DNA of 64,000 nucleotides from Chitinophagales bacterium. Lineage in GTDB: Bacteria; Bacteroidota; Bacteroidia; Chitinophagales; UBA2359. The stretch covers positions 15,545 to 79,544 of the forward strand of contig JACJXU010000011.1 in assembly GCA_020636475.1 (NCBI GenBank), read 5' to 3'. Positions 49,486 to 57,391 of this stretch are shown here, in pieces (position 1 is the first letter of the stretch; each line of letters opens with the position of its first letter). The notes beneath the pieces were generated by a model, which did no database searches, was not told the DNA's origin, and was given only the letters and a program-made list of their open reading frames with translations. A program made the translations under genes and the position numbers.

Positions 49486-52062
49486 TCACAATCTCGGGTC
49501 TACTTCTTCGCTTTCTAAGGCTAATACGCCGAAAACGCTTTCGTGAATACGGCGCAGCGGCTCGCGGCGAACAAATCGTTCTAAGGCTTCTACGCCTAAG
49601 GCAAATTCTCTTATCGCCAGCGATTGCTTGCGCGAAAGTCCGCGCTTTTTGAGCCGTGTTATATTTTCCGCAAGGTCGTATTCGGGTCCGTAAATAATGC
49701 GCAAGTATTCCTTACCTCTGCATTTTATGGCAGGTTGCAACAGTTCTTGTTTTTGGTAAGCAATAAAATCATACGGTTTTACTACCATTCCTTCGCCGCC
49801 TTTTCCGGTAAGTTGCAGCCACCAGGCTACGGCATCGTCAAAAGTGTTTTGGTCTGCAAAATCTACTATTTTGTAAGGCGTAGCCATAAGCAGTTGCGGG
49901 TCGGCAGGGCAAATTTCAGCGATATTTTGCATGTGCCATTCATGGTTTTTGTCGGTATGCACAGCAGCTTCGGTTGCCAGTATATGAAAAGGAGCGAGTT
50001 TATAATCGTCCAAACTGTTTACCTGCCAACAATAGTGTTGGTAAGCGTGTATGTATTGATGGATACAGGCAGTTTTTTGTTGAAAATTTTCGTAGAACGG
50101 TGTCGCATCTTCTACGCCGCGGGCTACTGCCATTTGCAATGTTTTTTGTACTTCGGGCAATGCGCCTGAAGCGGCAGCACCTACGGCAGCGTATTGGTCT
50201 TTGAGCAGAGATTGTGCTTTTGCCGACCAAGGCATTAGTTCAGCATCTAAACAAACCCAGTTAGTGTCGAATTTTTCCCAGAAGCCACTTTTCGTTAAAG
50301 CCATATTTACCCGCGAAATAAAGGCTTTTTCTACGGCAGTATCATTAAAAAAGTTCCTTCCGGTGCGCGTGTAGCATATTCCCAAGCCTTCGTTGGCGAT
50401 GCCAAAGCGTTGAGTGGCGGCGGTTTCGTTTTGACAAATGACCAAAATCGCGCGTGAACCCATATGTTTTTCTTCGCAAATTACTTTTTGTACGCCGCGT
50501 TTTTTGTAATAATTCAAGGCTTGCGCAGGATATTCCAGAAAGTCGGGCAAATCGCTGGTGGCGCAAGACGACATAGTAGGTGGCAAGTACATGAGCCATT
50601 TGGGATTTACTGAAAATCTGCTCATTACTTCCAAAGCGGCGATGGAATTTTCTTCGCGTAGCGTAATGTTGTGGCGCAGGCGCGTTTGTACAATTCTTTT
50701 GCCTATCACATCTTCTATATCCAACAAATCGTCATACGCTTGCTGCGAACTGAAGGCAAGGGTATTTTCTTGTTGTTGCAAGGGTTTGGCGGGTTCGCAA
50801 TAGACTTGTCGGGCTGACACGGAAACCAATTCTTCTTCGGGGTAGCGGAAGGCAGTTAGTTTTCCGCCAAAAACGCAGCCGGTATCAATATCAATGGTTT
50901 TGTTGAGCCACTCCGCTTCGGGAACGGGTGTGTGTCCGTACACTACTTTTGCTTTTCCGCGATATTCCTTTGCCCAGTTGTAGCGAACAGGCAAACCAAA
51001 TTCATCTATTTCTCCCGTAGTTTCGCCATACAAGCAAAATGCGCGTACCGCAGCCGAGCCTCTGCCTTGCATTTCTTCTTTGAGTCCGGCGTGGGCAACA
51101 ACCAGTTTTCCATCATCAAACACGTAGTGGCTGATTAAACTGTACAAAAAGTTTTCAACACTTTGTTTAAATGCTTCACTTTCGTTGGTGAGTTGCTGAA
51201 CGGTTATTTCTAAGCCGTGTTTGAGTTGAACTTTTTTACCGACAAGATATTTTTGCAGTTTTAAATCGTGATTGCCGGGCACACAATAGGCAGTGCCTGC
51301 ATTGACCATGCTCATTACTAAGCGCAATACATTGGGACTGTCGGGACCTCGGTCTATAAAATCGCCTAAAAAAATAATTTTTCGATTGTCGGGTACACTT
51401 ACGTTGAAGCCAAAGTTTTGTTCGTTTGCTTCTACTTTGACTATGGTGTAGCCTAATTTTTGCAATAATTCTTGGAGTTCGTCGAAGCAGCCGTGTATGT
51501 CTCCGATAATGTCGAAAGGTCCTGTTTCATCTTTTTTATCATTGTACAATTTTTCGCGCTGAATATGTTGTACGGCGTTTACTTCTTCTTCCGAACGCAG
51601 TACGTAAACGTAGCGAAATCCTTCTTTTTTTAGATTTCTAAGCGATTTTTTGAGTTGAATATATTGCTGCCGAATGACGTGTGCACCAAAATTTCGGTCG
51701 GGTCTGTGTTGGTTTCTGGCTTGACACACATCTTCCGACAAAAGTAGCACAATGGCAACGGGCAAACAGTGATATTCGCGGGCGAGTTCTATGATTCCTT
51801 TTCTGGATTCTTGTTGTACATTGGTGGCATCAATTACCGTAAGCAAGCCGTTTTTGAGGCGTTTTCGGGCAATGTAGTACAATACGTCGAAGGCATCGCT
51901 GGTGGCAAACAGGCTGTTTTCATCGTCTGAAACAAGCCCTCTGCATGTGTCGGACGATACGATTTCGGTGGGTTTGAAATGCTTACGGGCAAAACTGCTT
52001 TTGCCGGAGCCTGATGCGCCCATTAACGCAACAAGCGAAAGTTCGGGGATTTTAATTTCCAT
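49486..52062 (-). CDS. Bacterial Pnkp: polynucleotide kinase-phosphatase with ligase domain (RNA repair)
   Basis: About 858 residues from ATG 52062 (MEIKIPELSLVALMG). Three modules are in the order known for Clostridium thermocellum Pnkp. (1) A 5'-OH kinase with P-loop GASGSGKSSF (residues 15-24). (2) A metallophosphoesterase acting on 2',3'-cyclic or 3' phosphate ends: GDIHGCFDELQ near 187, FLGDFIDRGPDSPN, VPGNHD and VYGHTPVPEAEW. (3) A nucleotidyltransferase/ligase domain with motif KxxG in EEKHMGSRAILV (near 531), then NWVCLDAELMPW and GEGMVVKPYDF. Together these heal and seal cleaved RNA. The ATG lies inside the end of hen1 (11-bp overlap), which indicates translational coupling. The ligase requires Hen1 for adenylation in characterised homologues. 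Confidence 0.95.
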   Translation of the reverse strand: MEIKIPELSLVALMGASGSGKSSFARKHFKPTEIVSSDTCRGLVSDDENSLFATSDAFDVLYYIARKRLKNGLLTVIDATNVQQESRKGIIELAREYHCLPVAIVLLLSEDVCQARNQHRPDRNFGAHVIRQQYIQLKKSLRNLKKEGFRYVYVLRSEEEVNAVQHIQREKLYNDKKDETGPFDIIGDIHGCFDELQELLQKLGYTIVKVEANEQNFGFNVSVPDNRKIIFLGDFIDRGPDSPNVLRLVMSMVNAGTAYCVPGNHDLKLQKYLVGKKVQLKHGLEITVQQLTNESEAFKQSVENFLYSLISHYVFDDGKLVVAHAGLKEEMQGRGSAAVRAFCLYGETTGEIDEFGLPVRYNWAKEYRGKAKVVYGHTPVPEAEWLNKTIDIDTGCVFGGKLTAFRYPEEELVSVSARQVYCEPAKPLQQQENTLAFSSQQAYDDLLDIEDVIGKRIVQTRLRHNITLREENSIAALEVMSRFSVNPKWLMYLPPTMSSCATSDLPDFLEYPAQALNYYKKRGVQKVICEEKHMGSRAILVICQNETAATQRFGIANEGLGICYTRTGRNFFNDTAVEKAFISRVNMALTKSGFWEKFDTNWVCLDAELMPWSAKAQSLLKDQYAAVGAAASGALPEVQKTLQMAVARGVEDATPFYENFQQKTACIHQYIHAYQHYCWQVNSLDDYKLAPFHILATEAAVHTDKNHEWHMQNIAEICPADPQLLMATPYKIVDFADQNTFDDAVAWWLQLTGKGGEGMVVKPYDFIAYQKQELLQPAIKCRGKEYLRIIYGPEYDLAENITRLKKRGLSRKQSLAIREFALGVEALERFVRREPLRRIHESVFGVLALESEEVDPRL

Positions 52063-53461
52063 AGGTAAAAATAGCCATTTGTGAAGGTCCGCCAATGTTT
52101 TCTATTTCTTCGCCTATCGGCAAAAGGCTTACTTCATACTTATAATTTTCGCAAATTTGTTGGGTCCAGTCGGCAAATTCTTTGCGTGTCCATTCAAAGC
52201 GATGGTCTGTGTGGCGCAGTTGGTCTGCTGCTAATTTTTCCCACATTACATTGTATTCTTTGTTGGGTGTGGTGAGAATGACTGTTTTGGGTTGTGCAAA
52301 TTCAAAGACCACGCGCTCCAATGCTTTGAGTCGGTTTGGGTCGAGGTGTTCTATTACTTCTACCAAAGTTGCCACTTCAAAACCTTCAAACCTTTTGTCC
52401 TTGTAGGTTAGCGAGCCCTGAATGAGTTGTATTCTTTCTTTTTGTTTTGGCGACATTTGGTCGTAGTGGAGACGTTCTTTGGCTTTTAGCAAATCGCCGT
52501 AGGAAACGTCCATACCTACTATTTTTTTAATTTGTTTTTGTTTTAGCAGTTGCCGAATTAATTTTCCTTCGCCGCAGCCGAGGTCTAAAACATTTTCAGC
52601 CGCTAAGGCTGCAATTTTTTCTGCGACGAGTTTTATTCTCACATCGTGTAAAGTTTCTTTGCGTTTTTCCACTTCTGTTTTTTCCAAAAAATCGTCTTCA
52701 TCTTTTGCGTTATTTACCGCCTCTCCCTCGCTTAAACGCTCAAGTGCTTGGCGTGTGAGTGAGTTTAAATTGACAAGATACCTTTTGGCAATTTGTTCTT
52801 TTTTTGGGTGGTCTTTTAGCCAACCTTCTCCTTTTTGCAATAGCTTTTCGATTTCGTTGGAACTTACAAAATAGTGTTTGTCGTTGTCGAGCGTAGGGAT
52901 GAGTACGTACAAATGCGACAACAATTCTTTTGTGGTGAGGGTATGTTGGAGTTTTAGCTTATAATATTTGCTTTCGCCCCATTCGGGAAATTTATTATCC
53001 AAAGTTTGTCGCTCCAAACTTACGGTATAGCCGAGTGGCAGAAAGAGGTTTCGGATAAGATTTTCGCCGCCACTCGGTGCCGATACTACAGAAATACTTA
53101 CTTCAAATGGCATTTTGGTATCCACTAATTCGGGCTTGTCTTTGCATTTGCCATTCATAGCCGTAGAAAAAGTTTTTGCCAAGGCAACACTTAAAAACGA
53201 AGAAGCCACATAAGGACGGTCGTTTACGTAATGTGCCAATACAAAATTGTTGCTGTCATTATTTCTTCCGCTGCGTACCATGTTTATTGGGTCAATATCC
53301 AGCAATAAGCAAATACTCGTTTTTTCTTCACTTACTTCGGGATAAAATATATGCGCTTTTCCCATAGAAAATTCAACACTTTGAAATTTATCAGGGTGTT
53401 TGTGTAGCACGTAACCCAAATCGGTCGCAGGCTGGTGCGTAGTTGTAATTTGTAAAAGCAT
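52052..53461 (-). CDS. hen1: Hen1: 3'-terminal RNA ribose 2'-O-methyltransferase
   Basis: 469 residues. The N-terminal ~250 residues are the bacterial Hen1 N domain, which in studied homologues activates the Pnkp ligase (LGYVLHKHPDKFQSVEFSMG, ICLLLDIDPINMVR, RPYVASSFLSVALAKTFSTA). The C-terminal methyltransferase binds SAM (VLDLGCGEGKLIRQLL) and carries the Hen1 metal-site pattern E-x-x-E-H in LVEVIEHLDPNRLKALE, with His in HTDHRFEWTRKEF. It methylates the 2'-OH at the cleaved 3' end before sealing, so that the repaired RNA resists renewed cleavage (established for the Anabaena and Clostridium systems). It is the first gene of the hen1-pnkp operon. Confidence 0.95.
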   Translation of the reverse strand: MLLQITTTHQPATDLGYVLHKHPDKFQSVEFSMGKAHIFYPEVSEEKTSICLLLDIDPINMVRSGRNNDSNNFVLAHYVNDRPYVASSFLSVALAKTFSTAMNGKCKDKPELVDTKMPFEVSISVVSAPSGGENLIRNLFLPLGYTVSLERQTLDNKFPEWGESKYYKLKLQHTLTTKELLSHLYVLIPTLDNDKHYFVSSNEIEKLLQKGEGWLKDHPKKEQIAKRYLVNLNSLTRQALERLSEGEAVNNAKDEDDFLEKTEVEKRKETLHDVRIKLVAEKIAALAAENVLDLGCGEGKLIRQLLKQKQIKKIVGMDVSYGDLLKAKERLHYDQMSPKQKERIQLIQGSLTYKDKRFEGFEVATLVEVIEHLDPNRLKALERVVFEFAQPKTVILTTPNKEYNVMWEKLAADQLRHTDHRFEWTRKEFADWTQQICENYKYEVSLLPIGEEIENIGGPSQMAIFTYGN

Positions 53462-53544
53462 ATTGTTTTTGTGTAAATATTTTTAAGAAAAATTTCCGTT
53501 AAAATCTCCTACAAAAGATTGTTTTGCCCAAAAATAATGTTTTA

Positions 53545-53576
53545 TTTGCAGATAGTAATTTGATGTTTTATTTTTG
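53545..53576 (+). promoter_or_regulatory. Promoter of the secreted unknown protein at 53598
   Basis: TTTG (53545-53548) and TATTTTTG (53569-53576) with a 20-base spacer match the Bacteroidota consensus. The ATG is 22 bases beyond. A second TATTTTTG reads on the minus strand at 53536-53529, toward hen1, without a clear -33 partner. Confidence 0.65.
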
Positions 53577-53597
53577 GGGTTAAAAATTTTCAATATA

Positions 53598-54239
53598 ATG
53601 AAAAAATTATTATTATTACTTGCTTTTTTATTTTACAGTACAAGTGGTTTTGCGCAGCAAAAAGCCGTAACCGAAAAAGGTGATGAAGTACTGTTATATG
53701 AAAATGGCACTTGGGAATATGCCGAGCCAGAAGCTTTAACAGAGGAAGAAAATGTAGTAATTCCAACAAATCCTACACCTTTTACAAAAGACGAAAAATC
53801 TTCTTTTTTACTGAAAAGTGATAGAGTTCATTTAGGTTTTTGGATTAATCCCAAAGTCTGGAAATTTGAAAAAGCTAAAAATAATGAAGAAGCCGAATAT
53901 GAATTAACACTGAAAAGTGGCGATTTATATGGAATGATTATTACCGAAAAAATAGAAATTCCATTGGAAACATTAAAGAATATCGCCGTAATGAATGGAC
54001 AGGCAGTATCTCCAGACTTAAAAGTTGTAAAGGAAGAATTCCGCAATGTAAATGGCTTGAGGGTTTTGATGCTTCAAATGAACGGAACTGTTAGTGGAAT
54101 AAAAATTTCTTACTACGGTTATTATTACTCTGATGAAAATGGTACTACACAGTTCATCACTTATACCGCACAAAATTTATTAAAAGAATATCAAAAAACT
54201 TGCGACACACTCCTAAACGGATTAGTGCTACAAAAATAA
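53598..54239 (+). CDS. Secreted protein, function unknown
   Basis: 213 residues from ATG 53598 (MKKLLLLLAFLFYSTSGFAQ, signal peptide); an in-frame start at 53574 falls inside the promoter and is rejected. After the signal comes KAVTEKGDEVLLYENGTWEY, a short motif common at the start of Bacteroidota periplasmic proteins. The remainder is a mixed alpha/beta domain (HLGFWINPKVWKFEKAKNN, LYGMIITEKIEIPLETLKNI, YTAQNLLKEYQKTCDTLLNG). No catalytic motif is seen and I do not recognise a named family. It is divergent from hen1. Confidence 0.8.
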   Translation: MKKLLLLLAFLFYSTSGFAQQKAVTEKGDEVLLYENGTWEYAEPEALTEEENVVIPTNPTPFTKDEKSSFLLKSDRVHLGFWINPKVWKFEKAKNNEEAEYELTLKSGDLYGMIITEKIEIPLETLKNIAVMNGQAVSPDLKVVKEEFRNVNGLRVLMLQMNGTVSGIKISYYGYYYSDENGTTQFITYTAQNLLKEYQKTCDTLLNGLVLQK

Positions 54240-54275
54240 AAAAATGGCTGCCTTTCACAGCAGCCATTCCAAAAA
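54240..54275. terminator. Terminator between convergent genes
   Basis: Stem ATGGCTGC (54244-54251) / GCAGCCAT (54260-54267) with 8-nt loop, flanked by A- and T-rich runs. It lies between the unknown protein (plus) and a TonB-dependent receptor (minus). Confidence 0.6.
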
Positions 54276-54290
54276 ATATATAAAAACACG

Positions 54291-56696
54291 CTAAAAGTTG
54301 CAGCGCAGTGAAAGGATAAAATTTCGCCCCGCAGCCACTATTCCCGAACTGTAAGGTCGGTATCGCTGGTCGGTAATATTTTCCATTCCGGCACTCACCG
54401 TACACCTGCTCGTAACACCATAACTCGCCTTAAAATTGAGCGTGTACCAACTCGGCGACCAAGGATTTCCGTTCTCGTCAATGGCATAAATTTCGGTCTT
54501 GCCTTTTTCTTCTTCCGGCATATCCGCGTATTTGCGCGCACCACTATAAGTGCTATACACTTCCCAATGCAATTTTTCATACACATAACGCAAGCGCGAA
54601 ACACCAAATATCGGCGGCGCGTGTCGCGAGGGACTTTTTGTGCCATCATCCAATTCTTCTTCTCCTTTTTGAAAATTGATATCGCTCGTGAAAGTAAAGC
54701 CTTGTGGTAGTTTTATTTCTACACCTGCCTGCACGCCATATACATTTGCTATAGCTGCATTTTGTATTGCTTGCACTTGGCTCAACTCACCGTCATATAC
54801 AATGCTATCCAAACCATTGAGGGCAAAATTGCGGCGCACCATTGCATTTTTCAACTGCGTATAATACGCGCTGAAGTCTATTTTTACTTTTTCGCCAAAA
54901 ATTTTTGCTACGTTAAAATCCGCATTGTAAGCATATTCGGCTTTTAAATTAGGATTGGGAACCGTTACGGCTCCCGGCTCCGAATCAAATACTTTGCCTA
55001 TGTCGTCCACATTGGGTGCGCGAAAAGCCGTAGCGATATTGCTACTGATTACCCATTTTTCGGTAGGGCGATATACAAAACCCAAACTTCCTGTAAGTGC
55101 GCCTTCATTGAGCGAAGCAGTAGTAAAAGGAAAAGGGTAAAAAGTAGTGTCAAAGTCTGCATTGAGTTGGTAACGATTGTAGCGCAAACTTGTCTGTAGC
55201 AAAAATGTTTCGGAAAATTGATGCTGGTCGGAAGCATAAATGCCATACGATGCCCAAGTGGATTGCGGATAACGCGAAGCTCCTTTTTCACTATCGCCCG
55301 TAACAATATTTTGGTCAATTCCGCTAGAGTTTACGGCATTACTGATGTATTCCAAACCATAAAAAAGTTTATTTTTCTCCGATAGCGATTTCATTAAATC
55401 GAGATTTGCCGAATAGGCATCTACTTTTTCGATACGTGTTTCGCGATTGGCTTTGTTGATGTCGCGGCTGATGCGGCTTTCTTCAAAATATTGCTTTGCA
55501 AGGCGAAAGTTCATTTCATCGAAAAAACCACTTTGTGGGGAAAATGAAACACTTAACTGATTCATCATCCATTTTTGCGGACCGTAATTCCACTCACCGT
55601 AGCGCGGCAGTCCGTTTTTGTAGCGAATGTGCCTATCGTAGCGCGCGTAGTCGGAAGTTTCGGAATAATGAAAACCATACTGAAAATCCCACGCATCGTT
55701 GGGGTTGAAACGCAATTTTTGCATAATATTCATTTGGCTATAAGCCGAAGGGCGTTGTATTTTCGGGTCATCGTTGGTTACAATTACATCTACGCTATCT
55801 ATGCGTTGCACATAAAAAGAGCGCAAATATTCTGTTGGTCCGTGACTTCCCATACGCAAATCGCCATAATCATTGGAGCTGATGCTGGATATCATCGCCC
55901 ATTTTTTCCAACCCATATTCACATCAAAGTGAGCGGTTTTTTCGTTGTTTGCCGAAGCATAGCGCGTTACCGCTTTTCCGTGAATAAGTGGTTCGTTATC
56001 CAAGGAAAAATGAGGAATTAGGGTTTGAAAACTCATTACGCCACCAATGGCATCGCTGCCGTAAATAACGGAGCCGGGACCAAAAAGGACTTCGGTATTT
56101 TCGATGGCAAAAGGGTCGAGCGAAATGACATTTTGGATATTGCCGCCTCTAAAAATTGCGGTGTTCATGCGCACGCCATCCACCGCGTAAAGCAAACGGT
56201 TGGTGGAAAAACCGCGAATCATTGGACTTCCGCCGCCTTGTTGGCTTTTTTGGATAAATACTTTGCCCGAAATGTTTAACAAATCGGCAGCAGTTTGCGG
56301 ATTTTGCAGGCTTATTTCATTGGGCGAAATAGTGCTTATTTTTGCCGGAATATCGTAGGAATTTTGTTGCCAACGGCTCGCAGAAATAACTAATTCGTTG
56401 AGGTTGAAGTTTTCGTAAGTAAGTTCTACAACAAAATTGACCGTGGCGAGTTGGGCATAACTTAGGTTTTCTGTTTTGTAGCCCAAGTAGCGGATTTCAA
56501 TGTTGGGCGAATTTTTAAAACTTGAAATATCGGCTTGCCCTGCGGCATTGCTTACGACAACAGCTTCGGGGCTTTGGCTACTTAGCGTTACACCTTCCAA
56601 AGGTGTTTCCGTTTTTTGGTCGAAAATGCTTATGGTTTGTGCCTGCGATTTTTTTAAGGCAAACAGACATAAGCACAGTAGAATAAAGTTTTTCAT
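54291..56696 (-). CDS. TonB-dependent outer membrane receptor
   Basis: About 801 residues from ATG 56696 (MKNFILLCLCLFALKKSQAQ); 56720 is an upstream alternative. A carboxypeptidase-regulatory-like domain (TPLEGVTLSSQSPEAVVVSN) precedes the plug (NSYDIPAKISTISPNEISL, GGGSPMIRGFSTNRLLYAVD, FGPGSVIYGSDAIGGVMSFQ). The 22-strand barrel ends in ...FILSLRCNF with the terminal aromatic residue usual for outer membrane proteins. The plug and barrel pattern (NPNLKAEYAYNADF, HAPPIFGVSRLRYVYEKLHW) resembles the haemoglobin/transferrin/lactoferrin receptor class, so a metal or haem ligand is plausible but not shown. Confidence 0.93.
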   Translation of the reverse strand: MKNFILLCLCLFALKKSQAQTISIFDQKTETPLEGVTLSSQSPEAVVVSNAAGQADISSFKNSPNIEIRYLGYKTENLSYAQLATVNFVVELTYENFNLNELVISASRWQQNSYDIPAKISTISPNEISLQNPQTAADLLNISGKVFIQKSQQGGGSPMIRGFSTNRLLYAVDGVRMNTAIFRGGNIQNVISLDPFAIENTEVLFGPGSVIYGSDAIGGVMSFQTLIPHFSLDNEPLIHGKAVTRYASANNEKTAHFDVNMGWKKWAMISSISSNDYGDLRMGSHGPTEYLRSFYVQRIDSVDVIVTNDDPKIQRPSAYSQMNIMQKLRFNPNDAWDFQYGFHYSETSDYARYDRHIRYKNGLPRYGEWNYGPQKWMMNQLSVSFSPQSGFFDEMNFRLAKQYFEESRISRDINKANRETRIEKVDAYSANLDLMKSLSEKNKLFYGLEYISNAVNSSGIDQNIVTGDSEKGASRYPQSTWASYGIYASDQHQFSETFLLQTSLRYNRYQLNADFDTTFYPFPFTTASLNEGALTGSLGFVYRPTEKWVISSNIATAFRAPNVDDIGKVFDSEPGAVTVPNPNLKAEYAYNADFNVAKIFGEKVKIDFSAYYTQLKNAMVRRNFALNGLDSIVYDGELSQVQAIQNAAIANVYGVQAGVEIKLPQGFTFTSDINFQKGEEELDDGTKSPSRHAPPIFGVSRLRYVYEKLHWEVYSTYSGARKYADMPEEEKGKTEIYAIDENGNPWSPSWYTLNFKASYGVTSRCTVSAGMENITDQRYRPYSSGIVAAGRNFILSLRCNF

Positions 56697-56779
56697 TCTA
56701 TAAAAATTAATATTAAACAAATAAATTACAGGCTACCCGTTTGTACAAAACGAGCAGTCATAAAGAGGATATTACTTGT

Positions 56780-57310
56780 TTAAACTAATCTTGGCGGCGG
56801 GAAGGGAGGAGAATTTGCAGTGTGTTGATAATGAAAACAATAATGCATGAAAGGATTTTCTTTTGCCGTGGAAAACGTTATTTTTTCCTCTATTTCATTA
56901 CAAAAAAGCGATTTAAAAAAAGCGAGTATTTGCTGTTGATTGCTTTTACGTTGTTGATTGTGCTGTAATTGAATATTTAATAAAGCAATAAGTTTTTGAT
57001 TGAGTTGCGTTTCTTCGTTGTCCCACCAGCACCAATAAAAAATAGTATCGCCTACGGTTTGGGTAGATACGATGTCGTACATTTCGCCTTGGTAGGAAAA
57101 TTCTTTGTCGTGCTCCCACACGAGTTGGCTTTGCACTTGCTCGCGGGTGAATTTGAGGAGTACCAAATCTTCTTTGTCAATACCCGAAATAATGTGTTGT
57201 TTTATTTCTTTTTTTAACTGAAATTTTTGGTATTGCAATAAAAAAAACATTCCCGTAACCGGAGCTACCAAGCAAAACAACAATAAGATGCCTATTAATT
57301 TGACTTTCAC
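56780..57310 (-). CDS. Small membrane-anchored protein beside a TonB receptor, function unknown
   Basis: 176 residues, apparently from a GTG start. One N-terminal TM helix (LIGILLLFCLVAPVTGMFFL) is followed by a periplasmic domain with YQKFQLKKEIKQHIISGIDK, LVLLKFTREQVQSQLVWEHD, EFSYQGEMYDIVSTQTVGD and the unusual TIFYWCWWDNEETQLNQKL. The tail is proline-rich (SPPFPPPRLV) and preceded by the HYCFHYQH cluster of His and Cys. It lies 83 bases upstream of the TonB receptor on the same strand, suggesting a shared transcript. A metal-related role would fit the His/Cys/Trp content but is inference. Confidence 0.75.
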   Translation of the reverse strand: MKVKLIGILLLFCLVAPVTGMFFLLQYQKFQLKKEIKQHIISGIDKEDLVLLKFTREQVQSQLVWEHDKEFSYQGEMYDIVSTQTVGDTIFYWCWWDNEETQLNQKLIALLNIQLQHNQQRKSNQQQILAFFKSLFCNEIEEKITFSTAKENPFMHYCFHYQHTANSPPFPPPRLV

Positions 57311-57391
57311 GGGAAATACTAAAGCTTATTTTTCACTAAGGGTACAAATGTACAGAAAAACAGCTAAGGAAAAGTCGTGTTTGTGTAAAAA

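Noticed and set aside
49486..49652. Short plus-strand frame at the end of pnkp
   Set aside because: Antisense shadow of the C-terminal Pnkp ligase region.
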